In this document: positions 1 to 6,485 of the stretch, piece by piece
Layout of the letters: each line of letters starts with the position of its first letter
Numbering within the stretch: the first letter of the stretch is position 1
Assembly: GCA_900757695.1 (NCBI GenBank)
Contig: CAAEOU010000221.1
Coordinates: forward strand, 1-13,097
Direction: 5' to 3'
DNA: 13,097 bases
Origin: an uncultured Oscillospiraceae bacterium
Lineage (GTDB): Bacteria > Bacillota_A > Clostridia > Oscillospirales > Oscillospiraceae
Translations under genes and position numbers: made by a program
The notes under the pieces: generated by a model
Databases searched by the model: none
Told to the model about the DNA's origin: nothing
What the model saw: the letters and a program-made list of their open reading frames with translations, nothing else

Positions 1-628
1 GGGAGCCGCCGTATTCATCGGTGCGCTTGTTGTGGCGCTTGGAGCGGAACTGGTCGATGAGCTTGTTGTGGCCCCCGTGGAGCAGGACTCCATCCACGCC
101 GAATTGGGCCGCCGTGGCACAGCAGGAGGCGAAATCGTCGATGATCTGGCGGATCTCCTCCTTGGGCAGGTCCGCCAGAGTGCGGCCGTCCCCCATCATG
201 GGCGGCATGGCCATTTTTCCGTCGCCCTTTCCCATGGGGCGCATATTGGGCGTCGCCGTCTCCTCGTCCGGGTCCACATAGTCCCGAATCGGGAATCCGC
301 CGTGGGTGAACTCGATAAAGGCCAGAGTGTTATGCCGATGCATGGTGCGGACATACTCCTGAATACACTTTTCCATCTCGATATCCACCGGACCGCGGAA
401 GTCCAGCCCGCCGCCGGGGCCCATGCCACCGGAGACGGGATAGTCGTTGGTGGTGACCCGGGCGGCGCCGCCGGTGGCCTGGATCTCGTAGAACTCCAGG
501 TTGTGCTCGTGGATACATCCGCCGGAGTTGGGAACGCAGAACCCCAGCGGGCCTGCCAGCATACGGTTTTTGAATATGACATTTCCCACTTGATAGGGAC
601 TGAGCAAATTGGGATATTGGGTTTCCAT
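1..628 (-). CDS. Old yellow enzyme-family NADH:flavin oxidoreductase, N-terminal 209 residues (cut by window edge)
   Basis: The visible part is the first half of an FMN-binding TIM-barrel ene-reductase of the old yellow enzyme/2,4-dienoyl-CoA reductase/BaiCD type. Such enzymes use NAD(P)H to reduce activated C=C bonds in the cytoplasm. Seen: the N-terminal 'LLSPYQVGN..FKNRML' strand (residues 8-24), the FTHGG strand (about 107-111) where OYEs have QLxHxGR, and the C-terminal edge motif HGGHNKLIDQF...NKRTDEYGGS (184-209). Start: ATG at 628 has AAGGAGAA at 635-642 about 8 bases upstream; an ATG at 635 is out of frame. Odd points are a Met/Gly/Pro-rich stretch at 129-149 and Lys189 where OYEs carry a proton-donating Tyr. 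It is transcribed divergently from the AraC-type regulator. A C-terminal FeS/FAD extension as in BaiCD or FadH would lie outside the window. Family is confident; substrate is unknown. Confidence 0.9.
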   Translation of the reverse strand, partial: METQYPNLLSPYQVGNVIFKNRMLAGPLGFCVPNSGGCIHEHNLEFYEIQATGGAARVTTNDYPVSGGMGPGGGLDFRGPVDIEMEKCIQEYVRTMHRHNTLAFIEFTHGGFPIRDYVDPDEETATPNMRPMGKGDGKMAMPPMMGDGRTLADLPKEEIRQIIDDFASCCATAAQFGVDGVLLHGGHNKLIDQFRSKRHNKRTDEYGGS

Positions 629-673
629 TAGGCATTCTCCTTCCACCCGTTGTGTGACTGATCTTCTATCCCG

Positions 674-682
674 ATTATAGCA
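674..682 (-). promoter_or_regulatory. Extended -10 promoter for the OYE-type reductase
   Basis: Read on the minus strand, TGCTATAAT (682 to 674) is a consensus TATAAT preceded by TG one base away, an extended -10 element. It lies about 45 bases upstream of the ATG at 628. The -35 region at 697-702 is only a T-run and does not match TTGACA well, which fits a promoter needing an extended -10 or an activator. Confidence 0.65.
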
Positions 683-711
683 AAGCCGTCCGGGCAAAAA
701 AAGATACGATA

Positions 712-725
712 TTTTTCTGAGAAAA
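712..725. promoter_or_regulatory. Candidate operator TTTTTCTGAGAAAA between divergent promoters
   Basis: The site contains the palindrome TTTTCT-G-AGAAAA (713-725). It matches 12 of 14 bases with TTTTACTGATAAAA at 2152-2165, upstream of the flavoprotein gene. Its centre is about 40 bp from the near end of the -10 box of the OYE gene, and it sits 3 bp from the putative -35 of the regulator gene. This position would suit activation of the OYE gene and autoregulation of the regulator. Function is inferred. Confidence 0.45.
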
Positions 726-728
726 GAG

Positions 729-758
729 GTGAAAAAAATCGTCCCATTATGGTATAGT
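729..758 (+). promoter_or_regulatory. Putative promoter of the AraC-type regulator
   Basis: A GTGAAA hexamer (729-734; 4 of 6 matches to TTGACA) and TATAGT (753-758; 5 of 6 matches to TATAAT) are separated by 18 bp, about 30 bases upstream of the GTG start. The palindrome at 712-725 is just upstream. Confidence 0.45.
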
Positions 759-789
759 ATAGGTATCTCATAGAAAGGGGGCCGCATTT

Positions 790-2106
790 GTGGAAATACC
801 GTTTTCAATTCTGTCTGATACGCCGGAGCACACCCCAAGCCCCGTGTCTGAGATCAAGAAACAGATCGACATTCTGCTGGAGCGTCTCGCCCAGCAGGAA
901 GAGGACCTGCGGCTGGCCCGGTTGATGCTGCAGCGGGCAAACACGGAAGTCACTCTCTATGGAAAAGCACCCCCACCCGACTATACCGCCACCCTGGGCC
1001 TCGCCTTTGAGACCGATTTCTTCATGGTCGTCGCCATGGATCTGGCGGACCGTTCCCAGCTGTTCTCCCCCGCCGGTGCCTCACGTTTCTCCCAACGGGA
1101 GGTGGAACTGATGAAAGCCGCGATCTACAATGTATTTGAGACCGCACTGGGTCCCTACTGCCTTGCCGGCTGCTGTGAGTCTGACCTGGCTTTTGCCAAC
1201 ATCCTCATCAATTTTGTGGACGACGATCCGCCGGAGGACAGGATTCTGCCCACCATGGACCGGGTCCTGCAGACCGCTGTGGATGTGGTGGAACGGAACT
1301 ACCGCATTCGGCTCATTGTGGCCCACAGTCCCATTGTCAAAGGGCATCAGAATCTCCCCAAGGCCAGGATCAAAGCCTATCACACGCTCCAGCAACGGTT
1401 TGCTATCGACAATATGCCCCGCACACAGGTCATCCCCCCGATTACCGGAAAAGAACTGTCCCCTGTCTCAGCGTCAAGCCCCAAGCTGGAAAAGCAATAC
1501 TATCAGTTTGTTCTGAGCCGGGACCTGGACATGGCAAAGCTGACCCTGCGGGAGCTGACTGCCAGAGATCTCAGCAGCCCGGGCATCACCTTTGAGCTGG
1601 CAAAGCTGCGGTTTATGAACCATGTGGAGAGCCTTTTGAACATCGTCGGCCTCTCCGCCTCAGAGGTCCAGTACCTGTACCTCCGGCCCCTGGACACGGA
1701 CCAGGCCATCTACCAGCTCATCGAGGAGCTGTTCGCTGACATCGCGGAACAGCGCATCAGCAGTGAACAGGCACGGCAGGTCAAAATCGAAACGGTGCGC
1801 AATTACATCATCGAAAACTACGCGGACAGCAATCTCTGTCTTGCCATGATCTGCGACCAGTTCCAGATGAACCAGTCCTACCTGTCCCGGACCTTTAAGG
1901 AGGTCTTTGGCATCGGCATTCTGGATTTCATCCACTCCCAGCGGCTCCTCCACGCCAAGGAACTCCTGAAGGACCCCGCCAACCAGATCGACATGATCTG
2001 GGAGGCCGTGGGCTACACCAACCGCAGGACCTTCAACCGGAGCTTCCGCAGGCTGGAGAACATAAGCGCATCGGAATACCGAAAATCCGTCTCTATGCCC
2101 CAATAG
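790..2106 (+). CDS. YesN-like AraC-family transcriptional regulator with degenerate GGDEF-like sensor
   Basis: A 438-residue cytoplasmic DNA-binding regulator. Residues 20-52 are charged and heptad-like, probably a coiled coil. Residues about 68-205 resemble the degenerate GGDEF-like domain found in YesN-type AraC regulators (hydrophobic strands around 75-85, 170-179 and the 'KGHQNLPKARIKAYHTL' helix); no GGDEF signature is present, so no cyclase activity is expected. Residues about 230-330 are helical. The C-terminus (about 333-433) is a full AraC double helix-turn-helix: LAMICDQFQMNQSYLSRTFK near 351-370 and DMIWEAVGYTNRRTFNRSFR near 401-420. The start is GTG at 790 with AAAGGGG at 774-780. 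It sits between the divergent OYE gene and the downstream flavoprotein gene, both of which share an upstream palindrome, so it is their likely local regulator. The effector is unknown; no phosphoacceptor receiver domain is present. Confidence 0.9.
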   Translation: MEIPFSILSDTPEHTPSPVSEIKKQIDILLERLAQQEEDLRLARLMLQRANTEVTLYGKAPPPDYTATLGLAFETDFFMVVAMDLADRSQLFSPAGASRFSQREVELMKAAIYNVFETALGPYCLAGCCESDLAFANILINFVDDDPPEDRILPTMDRVLQTAVDVVERNYRIRLIVAHSPIVKGHQNLPKARIKAYHTLQQRFAIDNMPRTQVIPPITGKELSPVSASSPKLEKQYYQFVLSRDLDMAKLTLRELTARDLSSPGITFELAKLRFMNHVESLLNIVGLSASEVQYLYLRPLDTDQAIYQLIEELFADIAEQRISSEQARQVKIETVRNYIIENYADSNLCLAMICDQFQMNQSYLSRTFKEVFGIGILDFIHSQRLLHAKELLKDPANQIDMIWEAVGYTNRRTFNRSFRRLENISASEYRKSVSMPQ

Positions 2107-2111
2107 TTCCA

Positions 2112-2143
2112 CTGCCGCAGGAAGTCCCTGCGGCAGATTTTTT
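2112..2143 (+). terminator. Rho-independent terminator after the AraC-type regulator
   Basis: A perfect 10-bp stem (2112-2121 with 2127-2136), a 5-base loop AAGTC and a run of six T (2138-2143) begin 6 bases after the stop codon. It separates the regulator from the downstream flavoprotein gene. Confidence 0.92.
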
Positions 2144-2151
2144 GGACACAT

Positions 2152-2165
2152 TTTTACTGATAAAA
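2152..2165. promoter_or_regulatory. Second copy of the candidate operator (TTTTACTGATAAAA)
   Basis: It matches the site at 712-725 in 12 of 14 bases (TTTTNCTGANAAAA). Its centre is about 40 bp upstream of the -10 box of the flavoprotein gene, almost the same distance as the first copy from the OYE -10. Both promoters also have GCCCGG in the spacer (690-695 on the minus strand; 2185-2190 on the plus strand). Co-regulation by the AraC-type protein encoded between them is inferred. Confidence 0.45.
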
Positions 2166-2175
2166 AAACTGACGC

Positions 2176-2204
2176 TTTTCACAGGCCCGGGCTGCTTTTA
2201 TAAT
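2176..2204 (+). promoter_or_regulatory. Sigma-A promoter of the FAD flavoprotein gene
   Basis: TTTTCA (2176-2181, 4 of 6 to TTGACA) and a perfect TATAAT (2199-2204) with a 17-bp spacer. The expected transcript start, near 2211, leaves a 5' leader of about 25 bases. Confidence 0.75.
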
Positions 2205-2235
2205 CTATACATAAATCTGAAAAGGAGTGACAGCC

Positions 2236-3852
2236 ATGGGCAAAGCTGCATGGAGAATCCCGCCGGAGCCCATTCCGGAGGAGAAAATACTGAATACCTG
2301 TGAGGCTGACGTGGTAATCGTGGGAGCCGGACATTCCGGCGTTGCAGTGGCCCGCACCTGCGCGGAGGCCGGCCTATCTGTTCGGGTCATCGAGACCATG
2401 GTGGAGAAGAACTACTGGGCCTATGGAATCGACTTCGGCCACATCAATTCTGAATTTCTCCGTTCCAAGGGCGTTCCTCCCGTGGATGAGATTGAATTCT
2501 TCAACGACTGGCAGCTCCGCAGCGGTAACCGCAGCAACCCCAGGCTTGTCATGAAATTCGTCAAAAACTGCGGAAGCTGCTTCGACTGGTTCCTGGAGGC
2601 CCTCTCCGAGGAGCAGAAGAACAACGTGTATATCCGCTACTGGCCCGCCCCCAGGAAATACTCGAACAACATCTGCGGCATCAAGACCTGGATCGGCACT
2701 GCCACCTTCCCGGAGGAACTGTGGCACGACAAAGGGATCACAGAGGCCGTGGTAGCCAGCATCCAGCGGGCCAAGGCGCACGGTGCCCAGTTCCATTTCT
2801 CCACCGTGGCAGAGCAGCTTGAGAAGGACGGCAATCGTGTGACCGCTGTGATCGCCAAGGAGCGCCATGGGGGATATGTCCGTTTCAAAGCAGCCAAGGG
2901 CGTCGTGCTGGCCGCAGGAGATTTTGCCCGTAACGATGAAATGATGCGGGACCTGTGCGACGAGCTTGTGACTCTCGCCGCCTCTGAAGACCAGCGAATC
3001 ACCGGCCTGAGCCGGGACGGAAGCGGTATTCAGATGGGCATATGGGCTGGAGGCCGCATGGTTCCGGGCCCCATCGCCTGCATGGGCGGCAACACTGCGG
3101 CGCCCAACTCCCCCCTGTTTCAGGCAACTGCCACACTCTGGCTGGACGGCGAAAACAAGCGCTTCTGCAACGAGGGCTTCGGTGACAGCGAGTTTTCCGG
3201 CATCGAAGCAGCCCGTATCAAGACTCCAAGAATCGTAAACCTCTTTGACGACAAAATTGATGAGCTGCTTCAGCGGCAGCCGCCCATTCACGGCTCTCTT
3301 TGGGTCAATGAACCCCGGGATCCCAGAATGATTACAGCCATGGAATACATTTCGGGCGCAAAGAAAGCCGGAAAAGAGGGCTATGCCATCAAAGACCCCA
3401 GAGCCCCCAAGGGCACAGAATCTCCCAGACTGTATGCCGCCGACACCCTTGAAGAGCTGGCAGATATTCTGGGCTTCTCCGGGCAGCTCAAGCAGAACAT
3501 GCTTGACTCTGTCGCGCGGTATAACCAATTCTGCTATGCCGGTCGGGACGAGGATTTTGGCAAGGATCCTTCTCTGCTGGTATCGTTGGACACTGCACCC
3601 TATTATGCAATGGTGACAGACCGGACAAAGGGCGGCACCATGGGACCCATGGTCACGGTAGACGGCCTTTGGACCGATGACAACCAGCAAGTCTATGACC
3701 AGCAACTGGACCCGATCCCCGGCCTGTACGCCACCGGCAACTGCTGCGGCCGGCGTTTCGGCGTGCAGTATTCCACCCCTGTCTCCGGCGTCAGCATTGG
3801 CATCGCCTGGACCCTGGGACGGGAATTGGGCAAATACCTGTCAACGCTTTAG
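2236..3852 (+). CDS. FAD_binding_2 (fumarate reductase/ketosteroid dehydrogenase-type) flavoprotein
   Basis: A 538-residue soluble FAD-dependent oxidoreductase of the FAD_binding_2 superfamily, which includes fumarate and urocanate reductases, 3-ketosteroid dehydrogenases, tetrahydrodaidzein reductase and the BaiJ/BaiP-like proteins. Seen: an N-terminal Rossmann motif, VVIVGAGHSG (residues 26-35) with the acidic ribose-binding Glu53 at the end of strand 2; a mid-protein FAD strand, GVVLAAGDFARND; and a C-terminal FAD-binding segment, DPIPGLYATGNCCG. There is no signal peptide, Tat motif, FMN-binding domain or cytochrome domain, so it probably takes electrons from a soluble partner. Start: ATG at 2236, 8 bases after AAGGAG (2222-2227). 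A GTG at 2227 lies inside that ribosome binding site and is rejected. It is monocistronic between two terminators, with its own strong promoter. The reaction direction and substrate cannot be told. Confidence 0.9.
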   Translation: MGKAAWRIPPEPIPEEKILNTCEADVVIVGAGHSGVAVARTCAEAGLSVRVIETMVEKNYWAYGIDFGHINSEFLRSKGVPPVDEIEFFNDWQLRSGNRSNPRLVMKFVKNCGSCFDWFLEALSEEQKNNVYIRYWPAPRKYSNNICGIKTWIGTATFPEELWHDKGITEAVVASIQRAKAHGAQFHFSTVAEQLEKDGNRVTAVIAKERHGGYVRFKAAKGVVLAAGDFARNDEMMRDLCDELVTLAASEDQRITGLSRDGSGIQMGIWAGGRMVPGPIACMGGNTAAPNSPLFQATATLWLDGENKRFCNEGFGDSEFSGIEAARIKTPRIVNLFDDKIDELLQRQPPIHGSLWVNEPRDPRMITAMEYISGAKKAGKEGYAIKDPRAPKGTESPRLYAADTLEELADILGFSGQLKQNMLDSVARYNQFCYAGRDEDFGKDPSLLVSLDTAPYYAMVTDRTKGGTMGPMVTVDGLWTDDNQQVYDQQLDPIPGLYATGNCCGRRFGVQYSTPVSGVSIGIAWTLGRELGKYLSTL

Positions 3853-3880
3853 GTATTTCATGTTCTATTCGCATCCGAAA

Positions 3881-3913
3881 AGCCGGCCGCACTCCTGAAG
3901 CGCGGTCGGCTTT
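3881..3913 (+). terminator. Hairpin terminator after the FAD flavoprotein gene
   Basis: AGCCGGCCGC (3881-3890) pairs with GCGGTCGGCT (3902-3911) with one G-T pair and an 11-base loop. It is followed by a short pyrimidine-rich tail (TTTCTCT) and flanked by A's on the 5' side. The T-run is weak but the position, about 30 bases after the stop, is right. Confidence 0.65.
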
Positions 3914-4165
3914 CTCTGCCAATGTTTAAAGTTGTCTGGAGGGAGAAGAAATCTTCCCACCTCTGAGAGTGTTTTTGACCCATATAGAAAACCACGCTGA
4001 AACGCTTCTTCAAGGAAAAGTATCAGCGTGATTGTGTTCGTTTCGTCGTGAGTATACGGATTATTTGCTTATTTGTGCAGTTCTTTGGATTCCTTATTCA
4101 AAGCCGAGAAAATGGAATCTCTGCGCAGGGTTATCGCCCTGCGCAGAGATTCAAATGGGGGAAAG
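3914..4165. other. Non-coding stretch with hairpins between the redox block and the element debris
   Basis: No reading frame here looks like protein and none has a credible ribosome binding site. It holds an 8-bp inverted repeat (CACGCTGA 3993-4000 with TCAGCGTG 4023-4030) and the strong hairpin at 4115-4152. It is probably the remaining flank of a gene lost when the conjugative-element debris was joined here. Confidence 0.5.
4115..4152. repeat. 16-bp perfect inverted repeat
   Basis: GAATCTCTGCGCAGGG (4115-4130) and its exact complement (4137-4152) with a 6-base loop TTATCG. On the minus strand it is followed by CCATTTTCT, a poor T-run; on the plus strand there is no T-run. It could be a bidirectional transcription stop beyond the integrase remnant or a leftover element-end structure. 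Confidence 0.7.
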
Positions 4166-4243
4166 GATAAAGAGATTAGGAAGTTATTTATGCACCGATA
4201 TCACCATGAGGATGTTACGCTCAGCGAGCTGGCCAATTACAGC
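4166..4243 (+). pseudogene. Possible remnant of an AraC-type helix-turn-helix
   Basis: The plus-strand frame beginning at 4166 reads DKEIRKLFMHRYHHEDVTLS and continues ELANYS. The spacing of hydrophobic and acidic residues fits the start of an AraC helix-turn-helix (compare 'VRNYIIENYADSNLCLAMIC' in the regulator upstream). The similarity ends exactly where the integrase homology begins on the other strand (4244). YesN-type regulators often sit beside solute-binding protein genes, which are found in pieces on the other side of the element debris. It is a short match and therefore tentative. Confidence 0.3.
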
Positions 4244-5226
4244 ATGGCGAAGATCGTGGAGGCGAATCTCCGGCAAGCCCGCTCGATCCAGCACCCGATG
4301 GAGCATATGGAGCACGCTGTCCGGGGCAATCGGCCCGCCAGTGGGGCCGGGAAATACATAGCTGCTGCTGGGCTGCTTCTCCCGCTGCTGCTTCAAAATG
4401 CCCATCGCATCCGTCCCCAGAGAGATGGTGCGGTAGGCATTCTTGGTTTTCAGCGGAGCCTCCCGCACCTCGCCGTTAACGCGCCCCACCTGACGGCGCA
4501 CCCGGAGCGTTTGTGCGGTGAAATCAATGTCCTCCCACTTGAGGCCCAGCAGCTCGCCTCGCCGGAGACCGGTTGCCAGCTCGATGTAGTACATCTCGAA
4601 TACGCCGGAGTGCTTGGCCTCTAAAAAAATGCTGCAAGCTGATCGGCGCTCAAGGTTTGCATTTCCCGGTGCTCCGTTTTCGGGAGAGCGCAGCCGTCCG
4701 TGGGATTCTGTGCGATCAAATGCTGCTGGATGGCCAGCTGCATGGCGGAGGAAATAACCTGATTGATGTTGCGGACGGTCTTGGTGCTGAGCCCATTAGG
4801 CTGGTTTTGGGACTCCAAGCGATCCACCCGCCCTTCCGTCAGCAGCTTTTGGTAGAGCCGTTGAAGATCCAGCGTGGTCAGCTTCGGCAAGGGGATGCTT
4901 CCAACGCTTGGCTTGATATGATTCTTAATATAGCCCTCATAGGTCTTGTGGGAGGATGGGCGCACCTTAATTTGAGCATAGTATTCGTACCAGACATCCA
5001 TCCACTGGCCTACGGTGTAGGATTCCGCCTTGGCAATGTTTAGCACCTTTGTTTCCTCAATGGCTTTCTTCAATTTTTCTTTAACCTCGGCTTGGGTCTT
5101 GCCCAGCACATTTTTGTAGATGGCCCTGCCGGTGGCTGGATTGCGGCCAGCTGTGTACCGCCCCTCCCAGCGGCCATCCTTGCGCTTACGGATGTTTCCC
5201 TCGCCGTTGGCTCTGCGTTTTGCCAT
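4184..5226 (-). pseudogene. int: Tyrosine recombinase/ICE integrase, frameshifted and truncated
   Basis: Site-specific recombinase of the Tn916/Tn1549 type that would insert and excise a conjugative element. The first part (5226 to 4621) has the N-terminal arm-binding domain (NGEGNIRKRKDGRWEGRYTAG, about residues 6-27) and a SAM-like core-binding domain. The frame then stops in a run of seven T on the minus strand (4623-4629). Adding one T restores reading into LEAKHSGVFEMYYIELATGL, with the catalytic Arg in GLRRGE, the beta-strand Lys in KTKNAYRTI and HDLRH (plus-strand 4244-4258). Normal sequence ends there: the second His region and the Tyr nucleophile are missing, and a stop follows at 4184. 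Start ATG 5226 has AAAGGAG at 5235-5241. The homopolymer shift could be an assembly error; the loss of the C-terminus cannot be, unless the junction itself is misassembled. Confidence 0.88.
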
Positions 5227-5267
5227 GATGTTCACTCCTTTCGCAGCTACAACATATACCACAGAAG

Positions 5268-5486
5268 TTATGGATTATCCAGCGAATTTGAAAGACATTG
5301 TTCATGAATCCACTTCAGCAGCTCGTCCTTGGGAACTACGATCCGGCTGCCAATTTTCAGAGCCGGGAAGCCCGCTGACTGCACCAGTGCATAAGCTCCG
5401 GATCGGGAAATCCCCAATGCTGTAGCAAGCTGCGGAACGGATAGCATGATGGGGAGTTCATCGTAGGATGTATAGATTTTGCTCAT
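5268..5486 (-). CDS. xis: Excisionase-like helix-turn-helix protein
   Basis: A 72-residue small DNA-binding protein of the excisionase/MerR-like HTH_17 family. The core is MLSVPQLATALGISRSGAYA (residues 14-33), then a basic wing-like part, FPALKIGSRIVVPKDELLKW. These proteins bend attachment-site DNA and direct the partner integrase toward excision. Start: ATG at 5486 with AAGGAG at 5493-5498; an upstream ATG giving 33 more residues lacks a ribosome site and would run through the hairpin at 5516-5534. It lies 41 bases upstream of the integrase start on the same strand, the usual xis-int order. The gene looks intact although its integrase is broken, so it is probably a recent relic. Confidence 0.85.
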   Translation of the reverse strand: MSKIYTSYDELPIMLSVPQLATALGISRSGAYALVQSAGFPALKIGSRIVVPKDELLKWIHEQCLSNSLDNP

Positions 5487-5515
5487 AGCATTCTCCTTCC
5501 AGAATTGAAATTGCC

Positions 5516-5534
5516 CCACGTTTTCGCAACGTGG
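5516..5534. repeat. Hairpin upstream of xis with repeated CAACGTGG motif
   Basis: CCACGTT (5516-5522) and AACGTGG (5528-5534) form a 7-bp stem. The octamer CAACGTGG at 5527-5534 recurs at 5593-5600. The hairpin lies just upstream of the xis ribosome binding site. It could be a leader structure or a protein-binding site; function is unknown. Confidence 0.5.
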
Positions 5535-5574
5535 AGCGCTGTTGGTGGGTGGTATCACCCGTGGTGATGAAACG

Positions 5575-5602
5575 AAAAAGCCCACAAACGGCCAACGTGG
5601 GC
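5575..5602 (-). terminator. Probable terminator after the relaxase remnant
   Basis: On the minus strand GCCCAC (5602-5597) pairs with GTGGGC (5585-5580), with an 11-base loop, followed by five T (5579-5575). It starts 1 base after the relaxase stop codon. The stem is only 6 bp but GC-rich. Confidence 0.55.
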
Positions 5603-5603
5603 C

Positions 5604-6245
5604 TCACGTGCGCTCTATGCGCCAGGACTGCCGCTGGCGTTCAGGAACTTCGATTTCCCGGATGTTTTCCTGCATTGCGGCTGTCTGTCTTCGGATTTCC
5701 TCACACATTTTAATCTGCTTCCGCACTTGCCAAAGCTCTCGGTTCAAGTCCGCCAGCTTGGTATAGAGTTCTGTCTGCTGCCGGGACAATTCCTCACGGG
5801 ATTCTCTGCAGTTATCCAGCAGCTTCACTGCTTCCATGTACCGCTGTGCTACCTGTTCCATACCACTGTGGCCTTGATCGTGAAGCCGTTTGGCTGGAAC
5901 CAGCGCATCCTCATCTGTCAGTGCCTGAAATAGGGGCTGGCGCTTTTTCTTTTGCACATTGAGGATGGTTCGCTGCTTGGTGAGTGCCTTGATTTGAGTC
6001 TCTGCCTTATCCACAAAGGCTTGCATATCCGCTTCGCTGGAAATCCCGTTTTCGTTGAGGAACTGGAACTGCGATCGGAGCTGCTCAAACCGCATGACCT
6101 CCCGGCGCATCTGTCCGGTAACCCTGGGCGGGTACTGCCGTTTTTCAATTTTTCCGAGGATGTAGAGGTAATGATAGTAGAGTGCAAGAAACCCGGTGTA
6201 TTTCGGATGCTTTTTGTAGGGCTTGTATGGTGTGCGGGGAACCAC
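5604..6245 (-). pseudogene. 3' part of a Tn1549-like relaxase/mobilization gene
   Basis: The 213 residues resemble the C-terminal tail of relaxases from Tn1549-type conjugative elements: YKPYKKHPKYTGFLALYYHY, then a long charged helical region (about residues 40-200) rich in Glu, Lys, Arg and Gln. The N-terminal catalytic domain with its nicking Tyr and His triad is absent. The frame stays open past a GTG at 6245, but this GTG has no ribosome binding site, and the plus strand from 6246 reads as a different gene. It is therefore a truncated end, not a small intact gene. It lies directly upstream of xis and int in the order expected for such elements. Confidence 0.72.
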
Positions 6246-6485
6246 AGTAGCGAAGAAGGCAGCGAACTCAATAACTGGGGCGTTGAGGGCCTCGGATTTG
6301 AATATGACGAAAATGGCCGTAAAGTATCGACGGATGCAGTTACCAATGGTATCGGCGAGACTTTGGCCGTGGTCGTAAACGCGCTGTATCGCGGCGGTTT
6401 CCAGCCCTCTGTGAAAACCCTAGAGGCAAAACAGGCTGGCTATGGAGACGGCCAGATTGAGAAGTTCCGTCCGACTTCTCCATAG
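6246..6485 (+). pseudogene. Internal fragment of an extracellular solute-binding protein
   Basis: The plus-strand frame ending at the stop at 6483-6485 reads SEEGSELNNWGVEGLGFEYD then ENGRKVSTDAVTN. This matches the 'NYGEQGVAYELDADGQPQLT' region of the solute-binding protein just downstream, so it is a piece of a paralogous lipoprotein. Both its beginning and its end are missing. The left edge is the junction with the relaxase tail. At the right, the next gene's sequence takes over in another frame by about 6461-6486. The frame is also open to the left of 6246, but that sequence is the relaxase on the other strand. Confidence 0.65.

Larger units (their letters stand above)
4244..6245. mobile_element. 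Two-kilobase remnant of a Tn1549-like integrative conjugative element
   Basis: Relaxase tail, excisionase and integrase lie in the usual order on the minus strand. Both outer edges are broken inside genes (relaxase at about 6245, integrase at 4244). No clear terminal direct repeat was found at the two edges, only short matches such as GCGAAGA. It is a deletion relic rather than a whole element, and cannot move by itself. Confidence 0.7.

Noticed and set aside
32..631. A 199-codon plus-strand frame at the left edge
   Set aside because: It is antisense to the OYE-type reductase, whose motifs and ribosome site are clear; the plus frame has no family features.
2374..3705. A 443-codon open frame on the minus strand opposite the FAD flavoprotein
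   Set aside because: It is an antisense shadow of a GC-rich gene: no ribosome site, no recognisable domain, and the opposite strand encodes a clear flavoprotein.
4573..5043. Plus-strand open frame over the integrase
   Set aside because: The minus strand carries conserved integrase domains and the plus frame has no start signal.
5952..6245. Plus-strand frame running continuously into the solute-binding fragment
   Set aside because: Only the part from about 6246 resembles a solute-binding protein. The earlier part lies opposite the relaxase and is not protein-like, so the long frame is a chance fusion at the junction.
4184..6245. Terminal direct repeats (attL/attR) of the conjugative element
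   Set aside because: Only short matches such as GCGAAGA were seen near the edges, and both edges are inside genes, so true attachment sites are probably lost.
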